A program made the position numbers and the translations under genes. Positions 19,430 to 29,484 of a stretch of 64,000 bases of DNA are shown here, piece after piece. The DNA lies in contig JACJYC010000012.1 of NCBI GenBank assembly GCA_020636325.1, forward strand, positions 62,001 to 126,000, read 5' to 3'. Numbering within the stretch: position 1 is the stretch's first letter; the number at the start of each line of letters is the position of its first letter. The notes below the pieces were generated by a model. That model saw only the letters and a list, made by a program, of their open reading frames with translations, had not been told where the DNA came from and did no database searches. This DNA is from Lewinellaceae bacterium (lineage in GTDB: Bacteria; Bacteroidota; Bacteroidia; Chitinophagales; Saprospiraceae).

Positions 19430-22400
19430 TCAAGGATTGACCCGTTCTTCCGGGCTGAAATCCCGGATAAGGGCGTCCAGTTCCTCTTCTGAATAATGGT
19501 CGAGATCGAGGATTTTTTGGCGGGTCAGCAGTTCCTCTTCGGGCACTGCACAGTGTTGGGGTTCTTCATTTTGCGCGTTGTCGCCCCCGCCCGGCGCGGT
19601 ATTCGCCATGGCCAGCAGGTCATCCAGGAATGCGGTCATATTCGGGGATTGCATCAGCCGGATCACGCTGACGCCCAGGCCCAGTTCTTTTTGAATGCGG
19701 TTTCGAACTTCAATGGCCATCAGGGAATCCAGGCCCATCTGGCTGAACGATTTCTGCAACTGGATCTTATCGCGGCCGGTACGCAGGATATCGGCCAGTA
19801 TTTTTTTCAGCGTTGATTCTATTTCCTGTTTCCGTTCGGTTTCCGGAAGCTGTGACAATCGCTGCGGGAATCCGGGTTCAGCGCTTCCCAAGCGGATTTT
19901 TCCCGTTATCTTGCTGAACAATGGTTCCGACGCCAGGCGTCCGTTCACCCCGATTGCTTTCTTCCAGTCAATGCCGGCGATGCAGACCTGGCCGCCGGTC
20001 CACCCCAACAGCTGTTCAAGGGTATGGAAGGCCTGGTCCGGATCGAGAGAGATCATTCCTTCACGTGCTGCAAGTTCATGCGCACGCCGGCCGTAATCCG
20101 TGGCGGCATGACCAACCGCTGACCAGGGGCCCCAGTTGACGGCCAACCCGGATTGCCCGTTTTGAACCCGGTACTGGGCCAGACTGTCCAGGAAACTGTT
20201 TGCGGCGGCATAGGCTCCCTGCCCGGGTTGCGCCACCAGAGAAGAAAGCGAAGAAAATAATACGAAGTGGTCCAGGGGATGCGATTGTGAAAGGAGATGG
20301 AGGTTCCAGGCGCCCAGACTCTTTCCTTCAAGCGATCTGTTGAACTCCGCCCAGGGTTGGCTTGCGATCATCCCGTCATCCAGGATTCCGGCCAGGTGAA
20401 ATACGCCTTTCAGCGGTTTCGGCCCGGATTCGATATCGGAAAAGACTTTCCGCATTGCGTCCCGATCGGAAACATCCACCGGCAGGGCCCTGACCCGGCA
20501 TCCTTTTTTTTCCAAGGCGGCGCACAGCTGCAAGGCCTCATCTGAAACCCGGCGGCTCAGGAGCCAAATCGCTGTAGCGCCCTTGGCGGCGAGCCATTCC
20601 GCACATTTGCCGCCCAGGCCGCCCAGGCCGCCGGTGACCAGGTACAGGGCTTCCGGGTCGATCAGGGGTCCGGAGGTCGGGATCCCGGCTTCCGGAAGAT
20701 CAAAGGGTTCCAGCCTAAGGTTCCAAAGTTTTCCTGTGCGAAAGGCCAATTGCATTTGTTTCGGCGAGCGGGTCGGCAGGGCATTCAACAGCCCCGGCGC
20801 ATCCGCTGAAAGGAGCATTTCCTCAATATCCACAATCCCGTCAAATACTTCAGGGCATTCAACGGCGGCAACCCGGCTCAGCCCCCAAAACGGCGATTGG
20901 ATCACGCCTCCAAGGGAATCCGCCGGGCCGGTCTTTTGCGCCTGACGGGTAAAAATCCAGCAGCTGATGCCGTTTTTTTCCTGCAAAGCACCTAGTAAGG
21001 CTTTTGCTTTCGAAAGGTTCAGCGTCCAGTATTCCCGGAGATCCGAAACAGCGGCATTCGCCTCGCCGGGGGCATCCAGGGAACTGAAAAACAGCACTTT
21101 TGCCGCCTTTTTCTTCCCCAGTCTATTTTCTATCCAACGGATCATTTCACGGTACTCCGAAGGCGCTGCAGCGGGGTCCGGGCGTGGGTCCGGCGCCCAT
21201 TCGATCACCTCCCCTCCCCTTTCCCGGAGCTGCCGGGTCACCGCTGCGGCAACGCCGTTTTTATCCGGGATGGAAATCCAGAGCAATTCCTTTATATCGT
21301 ATTCTCCGGCAACCGGATCGGCGGGTTCCCATTTGGGCAGATAAGCATTCGCAGCGCGGGACTCTTCCTCCGGGGCGGCTTCCAGGCGGATCTTCCTGAG
21401 CGTCAATTTCCCCAGGGTCAACAACGGGGCGCCAGTCTCTTCAAACAAGCGAACTTCGGCGTGCAGCTCCTGGTCGCCGGAGTTAGAATAGTCTGCCAAC
21501 CGGACATAGGCCCAGATCGGGCCGGAATATTCGTTCCCGGAAGACCAAAGGTCTTGAATCCCGGCAGGGAGGTAGGCTTCGTTCCGAAAAGAGCCTTCGG
21601 GGAGGGTGCAAGCCGTTAATTGAAAGCAGGCATCCAGCATAGCGGGATGAAAATGCAACTGCTCATGAATCGTTTCCCGGTCATTGAGTTTTCTGACCAG
21701 GCCAAGCGCTTCCCGGTCTCCCAGCAAGATCTGTTCCAACCGGCGGAATGCAGGTCCGAGTTGAAGCGCATTCGGTAAAAAATCGCGATAAAACTGATGT
21801 GGTTCCAGGGAACGGCGGCACCGGGTCCTGATTTCTTCCAGGCGGTCAGGATATTTTTTCGGGGCGGTCAGTGGTCCGGGTTTCTCCGCTGGTTTGGGAA
21901 AAGACCCTGTTTTTTGTTCCACTGAAGGCCGTAAGGCCCCGGCCAATTCTTTAAGGGTGTTTAAATGCGGAAGGTGCCGAAGGATATCTGAAGATTCCGG
22001 CCCGAAATCCAGCAGGCAGGCCAGTTCATCTACGCCGGCGCCGGCAAGGGCTTCCACCAGGGGCAGGCAGGATTCCGGCGTACCGATAAGTCCCCTTTCG
22101 GTGGCAAATCGTTCAAACACAAATTCAAGGAATTCATCCAGGTCTTTCTCCGGAAGTTCATCAATATTCAGGGTATTGCCCCTGCTGGAAGCGAAACCTT
22201 TCAGCAGGGCGGTATTGGATTTCAGATAATTGCAATATGGGGCCTTGACTTTTTGCAGGGTCTCCTCCAGGTCCTGACCTATGAAGGTATGCAGGAGCAC
22301 GGTAACCTCTCCCGAGGCGGGGTCAAAGCCTTTATCGGCCCGCGCGGCCCGGTAAACCGCAATTTTTTCGGCCAGTTCCGGAATGGATTGGTCATTGGTG

Positions 22401-22981
22401 TGGGTCAGCAGGTTAGCGCCCATTTCTCCGGCCATCCGGAAGGTCTCCGGACTGCTGGCAGCGGTGATCCAGATGGGCAATTCGGTTTGAACCGGCGGCG
22501 GATAGATCCGGATATTGATGTCCCGGCCGTTTCCGCTTTTTGCCGCTATCGTCCGGCCTTGCCACAGATCCCGGATGGTTTGGATGCCTTCCGTCATGAT
22601 TTCTCTTCGGTGGGCATATCGTTCGGGGAAGAAAGCGAAATCGTCGGGATTCCAACCCGGCGCGAAAGATATGCCTACCCGGCCGCCGGATAAATTATCC
22701 ACCATCGACCATTCTTCGGCGATGCGGATCGGGTTATGCAGCGGCACCACCACGCTGCCGGCCCGCAGCTTGACCTTGCTGGTGATGGTCGCCAATGCGG
22801 CATGCAATACCGCCGGATTCGGGTACAGGCACCCGAACGCTGTAAAATGCCTTTCCGGAACCCAAATGCTTGAAAAGTCATGCTGATCGGCAAACTTCGC
22901 GCTCTCCGTGATCAGCTCATACCTTTTGGATTGCTCCAGGGTTTTTTCCGTACTTGCAAAGAATATCAGTCCGAACTTCAT
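19430..22981 (-). CDS. LLM-DH(C half)-KR-ACP polyketide synthase subunit
   Basis: 1183-residue protein of unusual layout. Residues 1-350 form a flavin-dependent luciferase-like monooxygenase of the natural-product type (MKFGLIFFAS start, SGGRVG, GWNPDDF). Residues about 385-545 match only the second hotdog of a PKS dehydratase, with LGPAF and the catalytic-Asp motif in HPAMLDACFQ. Residues about 560-1010 are a ketoreductase with TGGLGGLG for NADPH, an LDD motif that predicts a B-type (3R) alcohol, and the catalytic Ser and Tyr in FSSLSSL and AYAAANS. An ACP (about 1060-1140) has its serine in MGLDSL. The first dehydratase half lies at the end of the previous gene, so the two proteins must pair to make one active site if dehydration occurs. 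The gap to that gene is 43 bases in a different frame; the next NRPS starts 8 bases downstream. Confidence 0.94.
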   Translation of the reverse strand: MKFGLIFFASTEKTLEQSKRYELITESAKFADQHDFSSIWVPERHFTAFGCLYPNPAVLHAALATITSKVKLRAGSVVVPLHNPIRIAEEWSMVDNLSGGRVGISFAPGWNPDDFAFFPERYAHRREIMTEGIQTIRDLWQGRTIAAKSGNGRDINIRIYPPPVQTELPIWITAASSPETFRMAGEMGANLLTHTNDQSIPELAEKIAVYRAARADKGFDPASGEVTVLLHTFIGQDLEETLQKVKAPYCNYLKSNTALLKGFASSRGNTLNIDELPEKDLDEFLEFVFERFATERGLIGTPESCLPLVEALAGAGVDELACLLDFGPESSDILRHLPHLNTLKELAGALRPSVEQKTGSFPKPAEKPGPLTAPKKYPDRLEEIRTRCRRSLEPHQFYRDFLPNALQLGPAFRRLEQILLGDREALGLVRKLNDRETIHEQLHFHPAMLDACFQLTACTLPEGSFRNEAYLPAGIQDLWSSGNEYSGPIWAYVRLADYSNSGDQELHAEVRLFEETGAPLLTLGKLTLRKIRLEAAPEEESRAANAYLPKWEPADPVAGEYDIKELLWISIPDKNGVAAAVTRQLRERGGEVIEWAPDPRPDPAAAPSEYREMIRWIENRLGKKKAAKVLFFSSLDAPGEANAAVSDLREYWTLNLSKAKALLGALQEKNGISCWIFTRQAQKTGPADSLGGVIQSPFWGLSRVAAVECPEVFDGIVDIEEMLLSADAPGLLNALPTRSPKQMQLAFRTGKLWNLRLEPFDLPEAGIPTSGPLIDPEALYLVTGGLGGLGGKCAEWLAAKGATAIWLLSRRVSDEALQLCAALEKKGCRVRALPVDVSDRDAMRKVFSDIESGPKPLKGVFHLAGILDDGMIASQPWAEFNRSLEGKSLGAWNLHLLSQSHPLDHFVLFSSLSSLVAQPGQGAYAAANSFLDSLAQYRVQNGQSGLAVNWGPWSAVGHAATDYGRRAHELAAREGMISLDPDQAFHTLEQLLGWTGGQVCIAGIDWKKAIGVNGRLASEPLFSKITGKIRLGSAEPGFPQRLSQLPETERKQEIESTLKKILADILRTGRDKIQLQKSFSQMGLDSLMAIEVRNRIQKELGLGVSVIRLMQSPNMTAFLDDLLAMANTAPGGGDNAQNEEPQHCAVPEEELLTRQKILDLDHYSEEELDALIRDFSPEERVNP

Positions 22982-23024
22982 AGGTTGACGGGGCGAATGA
23001 ATTGATGAATTGCCTGCCCGCAGG

Positions 23025-26000
23025 TCAGAACATTTGGATGGATGCTTCAGCGTTCAATTGCCAGTGCGGCGCAGGGCCTTCGGGACTGCTGTAGACCTCG
23101 AGGCGCGCACTGTGATCGTCCTCCAGGGTCAGGGTGGTCTGCAGGAGCACTCCGCCCGTTTCCGGCAGGATGAGCGCATGGGGAAGATCCATTGAACGCA
23201 ATCCGATGGACCTTTTTCCTGTTATTTCCCGTACGGCGGAATGGGCAAGCTCGATGTAGAGGGAAAAAGGCGCGATGGTTGCGCCTGCGACCCGATGGTC
23301 CGAAAAAAAGGCATGGGAATCCCGGCCCAGTTTATTCTGCCACCAGGTCCGTTTCCCGGCTTTTGCGGTTTCAGGCAGCCGATTGCCCAGCAAAGAGCGT
23401 TCCCCCTCCGGTCGGATAGGTACGGCGTTGCCGGTTTCCAATGACAGGTCGCCGGGTATCATCGGCCTGGGGTTATGGAAGAATAGCGGCAGGTTAATGC
23501 GACCATGGTCCCCGGCAGGATAGAGGGTTTCCCACCGGATGTTGAATCCGGCCTCATAAAGTGAGGCGATCCCGCGAAAAAACTGCCCGATTTCGGTTTC
23601 TCCGGACCGAATGCCGGGAATAATAACGCCGTCTTCCGGCATCCCGGGCAGGGTCCGGGCCAGGTTTGCGCAGGCTGTCCCAGGGCCGCACTCGGAAAAC
23701 GCCGTAATGCCCTCTGACAAAAGTGCGGTCAAGGCCTGATGGTATAAAACAGGTTGCCGGATATGGCGAACCCAATATTCCGGGTCGGTGAGTTCTGAAT
23801 CGGCGCGTTTTCCGGTCACCGTTGAATAGATCGTTTTTGTTGGGCGGTAAAAAGTTACGCCGTCCAATACTTTCCTGAAGTCCGCCAAAACAGGCTCCAT
23901 GAGCGGCGAATGAAATGCATGGGAAACCTGTAAAAAACGGAGCGGAATCCCTGGTTTTTCCAGCAGGTCGCCGAGGCGTTCCAATTCGTTGGCATCTCCT
24001 GAAACCACGAGGTTCTCCGGCCCGTTATGAGCGGCGATCGCCAGTTTGTCCAGGCCTTCTGACCGGAGCAGTTCCCGGAGCTGCGCGGGCGCCATCTTTA
24101 CAGCGGCCATACCGCCTGGTTCGGGAAGGGCCTGCATGAGGCGCCCCCTTTCGAGGATGATGGTCATACCGTCCTGCAACGAAAAAACACCGGCCAGGCA
24201 GGCCATGGCGTATTCCCCCACACTGTGCCCCAGAAAGGCTTCAGCGGAAAGACCGAGTGCGTCCCAGAGCTTTCCCAGCGCATATTCAAAGGCAAATAAA
24301 GCCGGTTGGGTAAATGCCGTCTGATGGATCCGGGTATCCGGTTCAAAAAGCACCTCCAGCACGGAAAAACCGCCGAGTTGGCGTGAGAGCGCATCACATT
24401 CATCGATCGCTTCCCTGAAAACCGGAAACATCCGGTACATTTCAGCGCCCATTCCGGGGTATTGTCCGCCCTGGCCGGAAAACAACCTGGCCAACCTTGG
24501 AGCGGAACTGACCGATACCGGCAACAGGTCCGCCTTATTCAATTGACGCTTCAGGTCTTCAAGGTCCGTAAAAACCAGGCAGGCGCGATGATTGTAGTGC
24601 ATCCCGGCCGTATTCATCCGACCACATAGTGATCCGGCGGTCTGGTGAAGATTGTGCCCCAACCAGTCGGCCATCTGCCGGATGCCGCGCGTCCAGCCGC
24701 CTTCCGATTTGGCGGAAAGGCAGATCAGGTTTTCAGGATACGCGGTGGGTTCAATCGGTTTTACAGCAGCAGCGGGGCCCTCTTCTACGATCAGGTGGAC
24801 ATTGGCGCCGCCGATACCGAAAGAGCTGATGCCGGCTCTGTGCGGGTGGTTACCAGGCCACGGATTTAATGTCGCATTGATCTCGAACGGACTGTTTTCC
24901 AAGCGGATCATGGGATTGAGGCGTTCAAAATTGAGTGAAGGCGGCAGTTGCCCATGTTCCAATGACAGGATCACCTTGATCAGTTGGGAGATTCCGGCCG
25001 CCGCCTCCAGGTGACCGATGTTGGATTTCACGGAACCGATCCTGCAAAACCGGGTTTTATCGGTGAATTTTCGGAAGGCGCGCACCAAGCCCTCCACTTC
25101 AATGGGGTCGCCCAACGCCGTTCCGGTGCCATGCGCTTCCACGTAGGAAATGTCTTCGGCGGACAACCCGGCCTTCCTGATGGCTGAAGTGATCAGGGCC
25201 GCATGCGCTTCAGGGTTGGGCGCCGTCAGGCCGTTGGCAGCGCCGCCGTGGTTGGCAGCTCCGCCGCGAATGACCGCCAGCACCTCATCGCCGTCCGAGA
25301 CGGCCTTATCCAGGGGTTTCAGGATGACCGCCCCGGCGCCTTCACCCAAAACGATACCGTTTGCTTCGCTGTCGAAGGCCTTGCAGCGGCCTTCCGGCGA
25401 ATGGATGCGCATTTTGCTCATTCCGACGTAGTATTCTGGGGAGAACAGCAAGTTGACCCCGCCCGCAACAGCCATCGAGCAATCGCCGGACCGCAGGCTT
25501 TCGCATGCCGCGTATACCGCCGAAAGGGACGAAGAACACATCGTGTCTACCAGGATGGACGGCCCTTTGAGATTGAAGGTATAAGAAACCCGGTTGGGGA
25601 TGATGGCATTCTGATTGCCCAATGCGGCAGTATGATCGCCGTCGCCCAGGTAAGGCTCTATCCGCCGCAGGAACCCGTTGAAGCTGGACCCCGCAAATAC
25701 GCCGGTATCCGAGCCTGAGATCCGGCCGGGCGAGTAACCGGCATGCGCAAAAGCTTCGTATGCCACCTGCAGGAAAAGACGTTGTTGGGGGTCCATGGTC
25801 AGGGCCTCCCGGGGAGAAATATCAAACAGATCGGGGTCGAAATCGAAGACATCGTCTATGAAACCACCCCATTTGGAGTAGGTCTTCTTAGCAGCTTCAG
25901 GGTCGGGATCGAAATACTTATCGATCTGCCAGCGGTCAGGCGGGATCTCGCCGACAGCATTCCGGCCGTTTTTCAATAGCGCCCAGTAAGCTTCGGGATC

Positions 26001-26159
26001 CGCAGCTCCGGGAAAACGGCAGGCCATCCCGATCACGGCTACCGGCTGCCACGCCAGGGCGTTTGAAACAGTTCCCTGTTTCAACTTGCGGATCTCCTTG
26101 TAGGCTTCAATCAGCAAAGCCCGCATTTCTCCAGGCGCAGTTGTAATCGATTCAGCCAT
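23025..26159 (-). CDS. PKS subunit KS-AT-DH(N half)
   Basis: Modular type I PKS of 1044 residues that adds one malonyl unit to the FAAL-loaded acyl chain. A short N-terminal helix (docking-like) precedes the KS (about 40-470; DTMCSSSL cysteine, EAHGTGT and SNIGHLE histidines). The AT (about 560-880) is complete, with GHSVGEYA and HAFHS, the malonyl-CoA signature. The last 110 residues match the first half of a dehydratase, with the catalytic His in HRVAGATIAP (HxxxGxxxxP), and the protein ends exactly where the first hotdog normally ends. The matching second half is in the next gene. The start at 26159 was preferred over an in-frame ATG at 26195 because it follows the upstream stop by one base (TAATATG) and is preceded by AAGG; the longer start would overlap the FAAL gene by 35 bases. 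Confidence 0.93.
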   Translation of the reverse strand: MAESITTAPGEMRALLIEAYKEIRKLKQGTVSNALAWQPVAVIGMACRFPGAADPEAYWALLKNGRNAVGEIPPDRWQIDKYFDPDPEAAKKTYSKWGGFIDDVFDFDPDLFDISPREALTMDPQQRLFLQVAYEAFAHAGYSPGRISGSDTGVFAGSSFNGFLRRIEPYLGDGDHTAALGNQNAIIPNRVSYTFNLKGPSILVDTMCSSSLSAVYAACESLRSGDCSMAVAGGVNLLFSPEYYVGMSKMRIHSPEGRCKAFDSEANGIVLGEGAGAVILKPLDKAVSDGDEVLAVIRGGAANHGGAANGLTAPNPEAHAALITSAIRKAGLSAEDISYVEAHGTGTALGDPIEVEGLVRAFRKFTDKTRFCRIGSVKSNIGHLEAAAGISQLIKVILSLEHGQLPPSLNFERLNPMIRLENSPFEINATLNPWPGNHPHRAGISSFGIGGANVHLIVEEGPAAAVKPIEPTAYPENLICLSAKSEGGWTRGIRQMADWLGHNLHQTAGSLCGRMNTAGMHYNHRACLVFTDLEDLKRQLNKADLLPVSVSSAPRLARLFSGQGGQYPGMGAEMYRMFPVFREAIDECDALSRQLGGFSVLEVLFEPDTRIHQTAFTQPALFAFEYALGKLWDALGLSAEAFLGHSVGEYAMACLAGVFSLQDGMTIILERGRLMQALPEPGGMAAVKMAPAQLRELLRSEGLDKLAIAAHNGPENLVVSGDANELERLGDLLEKPGIPLRFLQVSHAFHSPLMEPVLADFRKVLDGVTFYRPTKTIYSTVTGKRADSELTDPEYWVRHIRQPVLYHQALTALLSEGITAFSECGPGTACANLARTLPGMPEDGVIIPGIRSGETEIGQFFRGIASLYEAGFNIRWETLYPAGDHGRINLPLFFHNPRPMIPGDLSLETGNAVPIRPEGERSLLGNRLPETAKAGKRTWWQNKLGRDSHAFFSDHRVAGATIAPFSLYIELAHSAVREITGKRSIGLRSMDLPHALILPETGGVLLQTTLTLEDDHSARLEVYSSPEGPAPHWQLNAEASIQMF

Positions 26160-26160
26160 A

Positions 26161-29100
26161 TTACCTTGCTTTAGAATCCTGTCCTTGTAATTCACGGACG
26201 ATCATGGCAGCGATCTCTTCCTCAGTCATATCTCCCAGCCCATCTGCCGCCACCGTAGAAGTGCCATTCAAAATTTCATCCAGTTTTTCGGCTAAAGCGT
26301 TGATTGTCGGCGCTTCAAACAGCATCGTCGGCAGCACTTCGATCCCCAGTTTACGGCTCAATCCAGTTGCGAGCCGGATGGCCTTGACCGAGTTCAAACC
26401 CAATTCGCGAAAACTTTTTTCGGCATTCGGAAGGGCGGGGCCGGATCTTACAAGCTGAGATATGATCTCCGTAATCAAATGCCGTAATCGGGGGAGGTTA
26501 TAGTCCTGTTTTTTTCCCTCAAATGCAAGGATCGGCAACTCCGGGTCGGATTGGTCAACCGACGGCATTTCCTCCATGGGCTGCTGAAACAGCCCATTGT
26601 GCCGGGTCGCTTTTTGCCCGCCGGGCGCGGGGCCGGCGCCCTTTATCGGCATGGACGCACCCGTGCCGCCGGCTGTAATTCTTAGCCTGTCGAGGTGTTC
26701 GAGATGTTTCAGGGTTAAATCCGATGGAATGCCGAAATCGATCAGACAGGCTATTTCATTTACGCCCGCAATTTTCAGGGTACGCACTGTTTCCAGGCAG
26801 GACTCGACCGTCCCGAAAAGCGCTGTTTGCCGGTAATACCGTTCAAAAGCATAGTCCAGCAGGGTTTCCAGCTCGCCGTTCTCGGCATCCCGGAGGTCTT
26901 CCAACCGGTTCTTCCAAAGGTTGATCGAACTGGCGAGGTATTCCTTGAAGGGTTTTTCAACTTGCCGGCGCACAAAATCGCGGTCGTCGCCAATAAAAGT
27001 ATGCATCATCAGGGTCACAATACCCTGTTCCGGTTCAAATCCGTTTTTGCGGCGGGCTTCCCTGTATACCTTTATTTTATCCGCCAACTCTTCGGAGGTC
27101 TGAAAAAGCAATGCCGTCAGCACGTTCGCGCCGATAGCCCCGGCTTCGGCAAAACGCTCCTCTCCGCCGCTGCACGTAATCCAGGTTTGCAGTTCGGGCT
27201 GGACCGGCAGGGGAAAGATCCTGAAGGTGAACGGCTCGCCGGCCCCGTTGCTTCGTTGTACGGAATGACCGGACCACAATTTCCGGAGCTCCTGCACGCG
27301 TTCAAACAGGACTGCCTGGTTATTTTGAAAGGTTTCCGGAGACAATACGAAGTCGTTCGGGTTCCATCCTCTGGCAAATGCCATATCCACCCGTCCGCCG
27401 GAAATATTATCCACCACAGACCATGATTCTGCTACCAGGACCGGGTCGTGCATCGGCAATACCACACTGCCGGATCGCAACCGGATCCGGCTGGTCTGAC
27501 CCGCAAGCCAGGCCGCAAGCACCGCCGGATCGGGGTACAGCCCGCCGAATGGGTGGAAATGGCGTTCGGGCAACCAAACCGCACTGAAGCCCCGCTGGTC
27601 TGCAAACTTTGCGCTTTCAGACACAAGCCGGTATTTATTCTCTTTGAACTCCGCTTCGTTGCTCGAAAAATAGAGCAGACTGAACGCCATACCGCCGGTA
27701 CCGGCTTTCGCAGGTTCAAAGGACTCCTGCAATTTCGCCGGACTGTTATCGGCGATTATTTCCAGGTTGCCTTCCAGCAGTTCGTGCTTACAGGCCTTTC
27801 GCCTGACCTTGCCGCTGGAGGTGCGCGGAACAGCAGACTTCCGCACCAACACAACAGCGTATACTTCCAATTCGTGATCGGCCAGTACTTTCTCCGCAAT
27901 CCTGTCGCATGCATGGCGAAGTGTTTCCGCAGATTCCTGGTTTGCATTGCGGTGGGTTTCCTGGACGATGACGATCCTTTCTATTCCTTCCACCTCAATG
28001 GTAAAGGCCGCTCCGATGCCGGTCAGGAACGATACGCCTGAGTTGCGCACCGTAAATTCGATATCCTGGGGGTAATGATTTAATCCGTGTACGATAATGA
28101 CATCCTTCAACCGGCCTGTCAGGTACAGGTCTCCCCCATGGACGAACCCAAGATCGCCTGTACGCAGGAAGGGCCCTTCGCCGTCCGCAGTGCGGGCCCG
28201 GAAAATCTCTTCTGTCGGCTCCTCCTTTTGCCAGTAACCCTGGGCTACCGTCCGCCCGCCGATCCAGACTTCACCGACTTGTAAAGGCGGGCAGGGCACG
28301 CCGGAGTCTGGATCTGTTATCAGGATGCGCGTATCCATGAGGGGAAGCCCGCAACCCGTGACCGTACGCCGGTGGCGGGTATTTTCGGCTGCAAACCGGA
28401 TTTGCCCCCGCGTCAGGTCCTCTGCGTCCACGTCCAGGTAATGGATACCCGAACCCGCGGCGGATATGACCACCTTGAGGGTGGCTTCCGCCAAACCGTA
28501 ACCCGCCGTCAGCGCTTCAGGGCGCAGGCCGAAAGGCTTCAGGAGGCTTTCCATTTGGGCAACCGTACCTTTCCTGACCGGCTCGGCCGCATTGCACATG
28601 AATCGGACGCCGCGGAAATCCATACCTTCCAGATCAGCGGGTGAAATCGTTTCAACACAAAGGTCGTAGGCGAAATTGGGTGCAATGGTATGAGTGCCTC
28701 CGTAATGCGAAATGGCTTTCAGCCACAGGATGGGCCTGGAGACAAAATTGACGGGAGCCATCAAATAGCCGACGGCCCCGGAAAACAAAGGGGCCAGTAT
28801 CCCAAAAATCAGCCCCATATCGTGAAAAGCGGGAAGCCAGGACACAAACCTGCTGTTTTCATCACAAAGTGTTGCCAACCTGAGCGCTTCCAGATTGACT
28901 GTCAGGTTGTCATGGTTCACCATAACGCCTTTGGGCAACCCGGTCGACCCTGATGTGTACTGCAGAAAAGCCAGGTCCCCGGGCTCCGGAAGCGGGAATT
29001 CCCAATTTACGCCGGTCGCCGGCATGGCGACCATTTCGGCATGAGCAGTTAGTTGCAACCCCGGGTCGGCAAATAATTCGGGAAAATTATGCTGAATTTT

Positions 29101-29472
29101 GATTTTCTCTTCGGCTGTGGTCAGGGCGCACGCCGGCCCGGAGTCTTCGATAATGGCGTTTATGCGGTCCGCATGGGCATTTTTTCTGGGCGGATAGGCC
29201 GGCACCGCAATGACCCCGGCAAAAAGACAGCCCAGAAACGCTTCGACGAATTCCAGTCCGGGAGGAAACAACAGGATGACCGTCCTGCCCTTTAGGCCGG
29301 AACTGGCCAGAAAATGACCGATTCGGGAAGAAGCTTCGTAAAGGGATTGCCAGGTGTGGGAATCGATGACTTCCGCATGCTTATCGAGGAACTGAAGGAC
29401 GATTTCATCCGGTTGCCGGCGGGCGAAATGCCGGATAGCGTGCAGGATCGTAGGGTATGCAGGATTGGTCAT
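26161..29472 (-). CDS. Loading protein FAAL-LLM-ACP
   Basis: 1103-residue initiation protein. Residues 1-590 are a fatty acyl-AMP ligase (QYTSGSTGLPKG, SWLPAFHDMGL, and a C-terminal domain with SSGKVRR), which would activate a fatty acid and load it on the carrier without CoA. Residues about 600-950 are a flavin-dependent luciferase-like monooxygenase (AFSLLYFSS, SGGRVDMAFARGWNP), clearly related to the one in the PKS subunit at 19430. The ACP (about 1000-1085) has its serine in LGLNSVKA, with Asn where Asp is usual. The LLM sits between ligase and carrier, so oxidation of the ACP-bound starter chain is the natural guess; position and chemistry are unknown. It begins 12 bases after the dioxygenase gene stop. 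Confidence 0.94.
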   Translation of the reverse strand: MTNPAYPTILHAIRHFARRQPDEIVLQFLDKHAEVIDSHTWQSLYEASSRIGHFLASSGLKGRTVILLFPPGLEFVEAFLGCLFAGVIAVPAYPPRKNAHADRINAIIEDSGPACALTTAEEKIKIQHNFPELFADPGLQLTAHAEMVAMPATGVNWEFPLPEPGDLAFLQYTSGSTGLPKGVMVNHDNLTVNLEALRLATLCDENSRFVSWLPAFHDMGLIFGILAPLFSGAVGYLMAPVNFVSRPILWLKAISHYGGTHTIAPNFAYDLCVETISPADLEGMDFRGVRFMCNAAEPVRKGTVAQMESLLKPFGLRPEALTAGYGLAEATLKVVISAAGSGIHYLDVDAEDLTRGQIRFAAENTRHRRTVTGCGLPLMDTRILITDPDSGVPCPPLQVGEVWIGGRTVAQGYWQKEEPTEEIFRARTADGEGPFLRTGDLGFVHGGDLYLTGRLKDVIIVHGLNHYPQDIEFTVRNSGVSFLTGIGAAFTIEVEGIERIVIVQETHRNANQESAETLRHACDRIAEKVLADHELEVYAVVLVRKSAVPRTSSGKVRRKACKHELLEGNLEIIADNSPAKLQESFEPAKAGTGGMAFSLLYFSSNEAEFKENKYRLVSESAKFADQRGFSAVWLPERHFHPFGGLYPDPAVLAAWLAGQTSRIRLRSGSVVLPMHDPVLVAESWSVVDNISGGRVDMAFARGWNPNDFVLSPETFQNNQAVLFERVQELRKLWSGHSVQRSNGAGEPFTFRIFPLPVQPELQTWITCSGGEERFAEAGAIGANVLTALLFQTSEELADKIKVYREARRKNGFEPEQGIVTLMMHTFIGDDRDFVRRQVEKPFKEYLASSINLWKNRLEDLRDAENGELETLLDYAFERYYRQTALFGTVESCLETVRTLKIAGVNEIACLIDFGIPSDLTLKHLEHLDRLRITAGGTGASMPIKGAGPAPGGQKATRHNGLFQQPMEEMPSVDQSDPELPILAFEGKKQDYNLPRLRHLITEIISQLVRSGPALPNAEKSFRELGLNSVKAIRLATGLSRKLGIEVLPTMLFEAPTINALAEKLDEILNGTSTVAADGLGDMTEEEIAAMIVRELQGQDSKAR

Positions 29473-29484
29473 GTCGGAGAAAGG

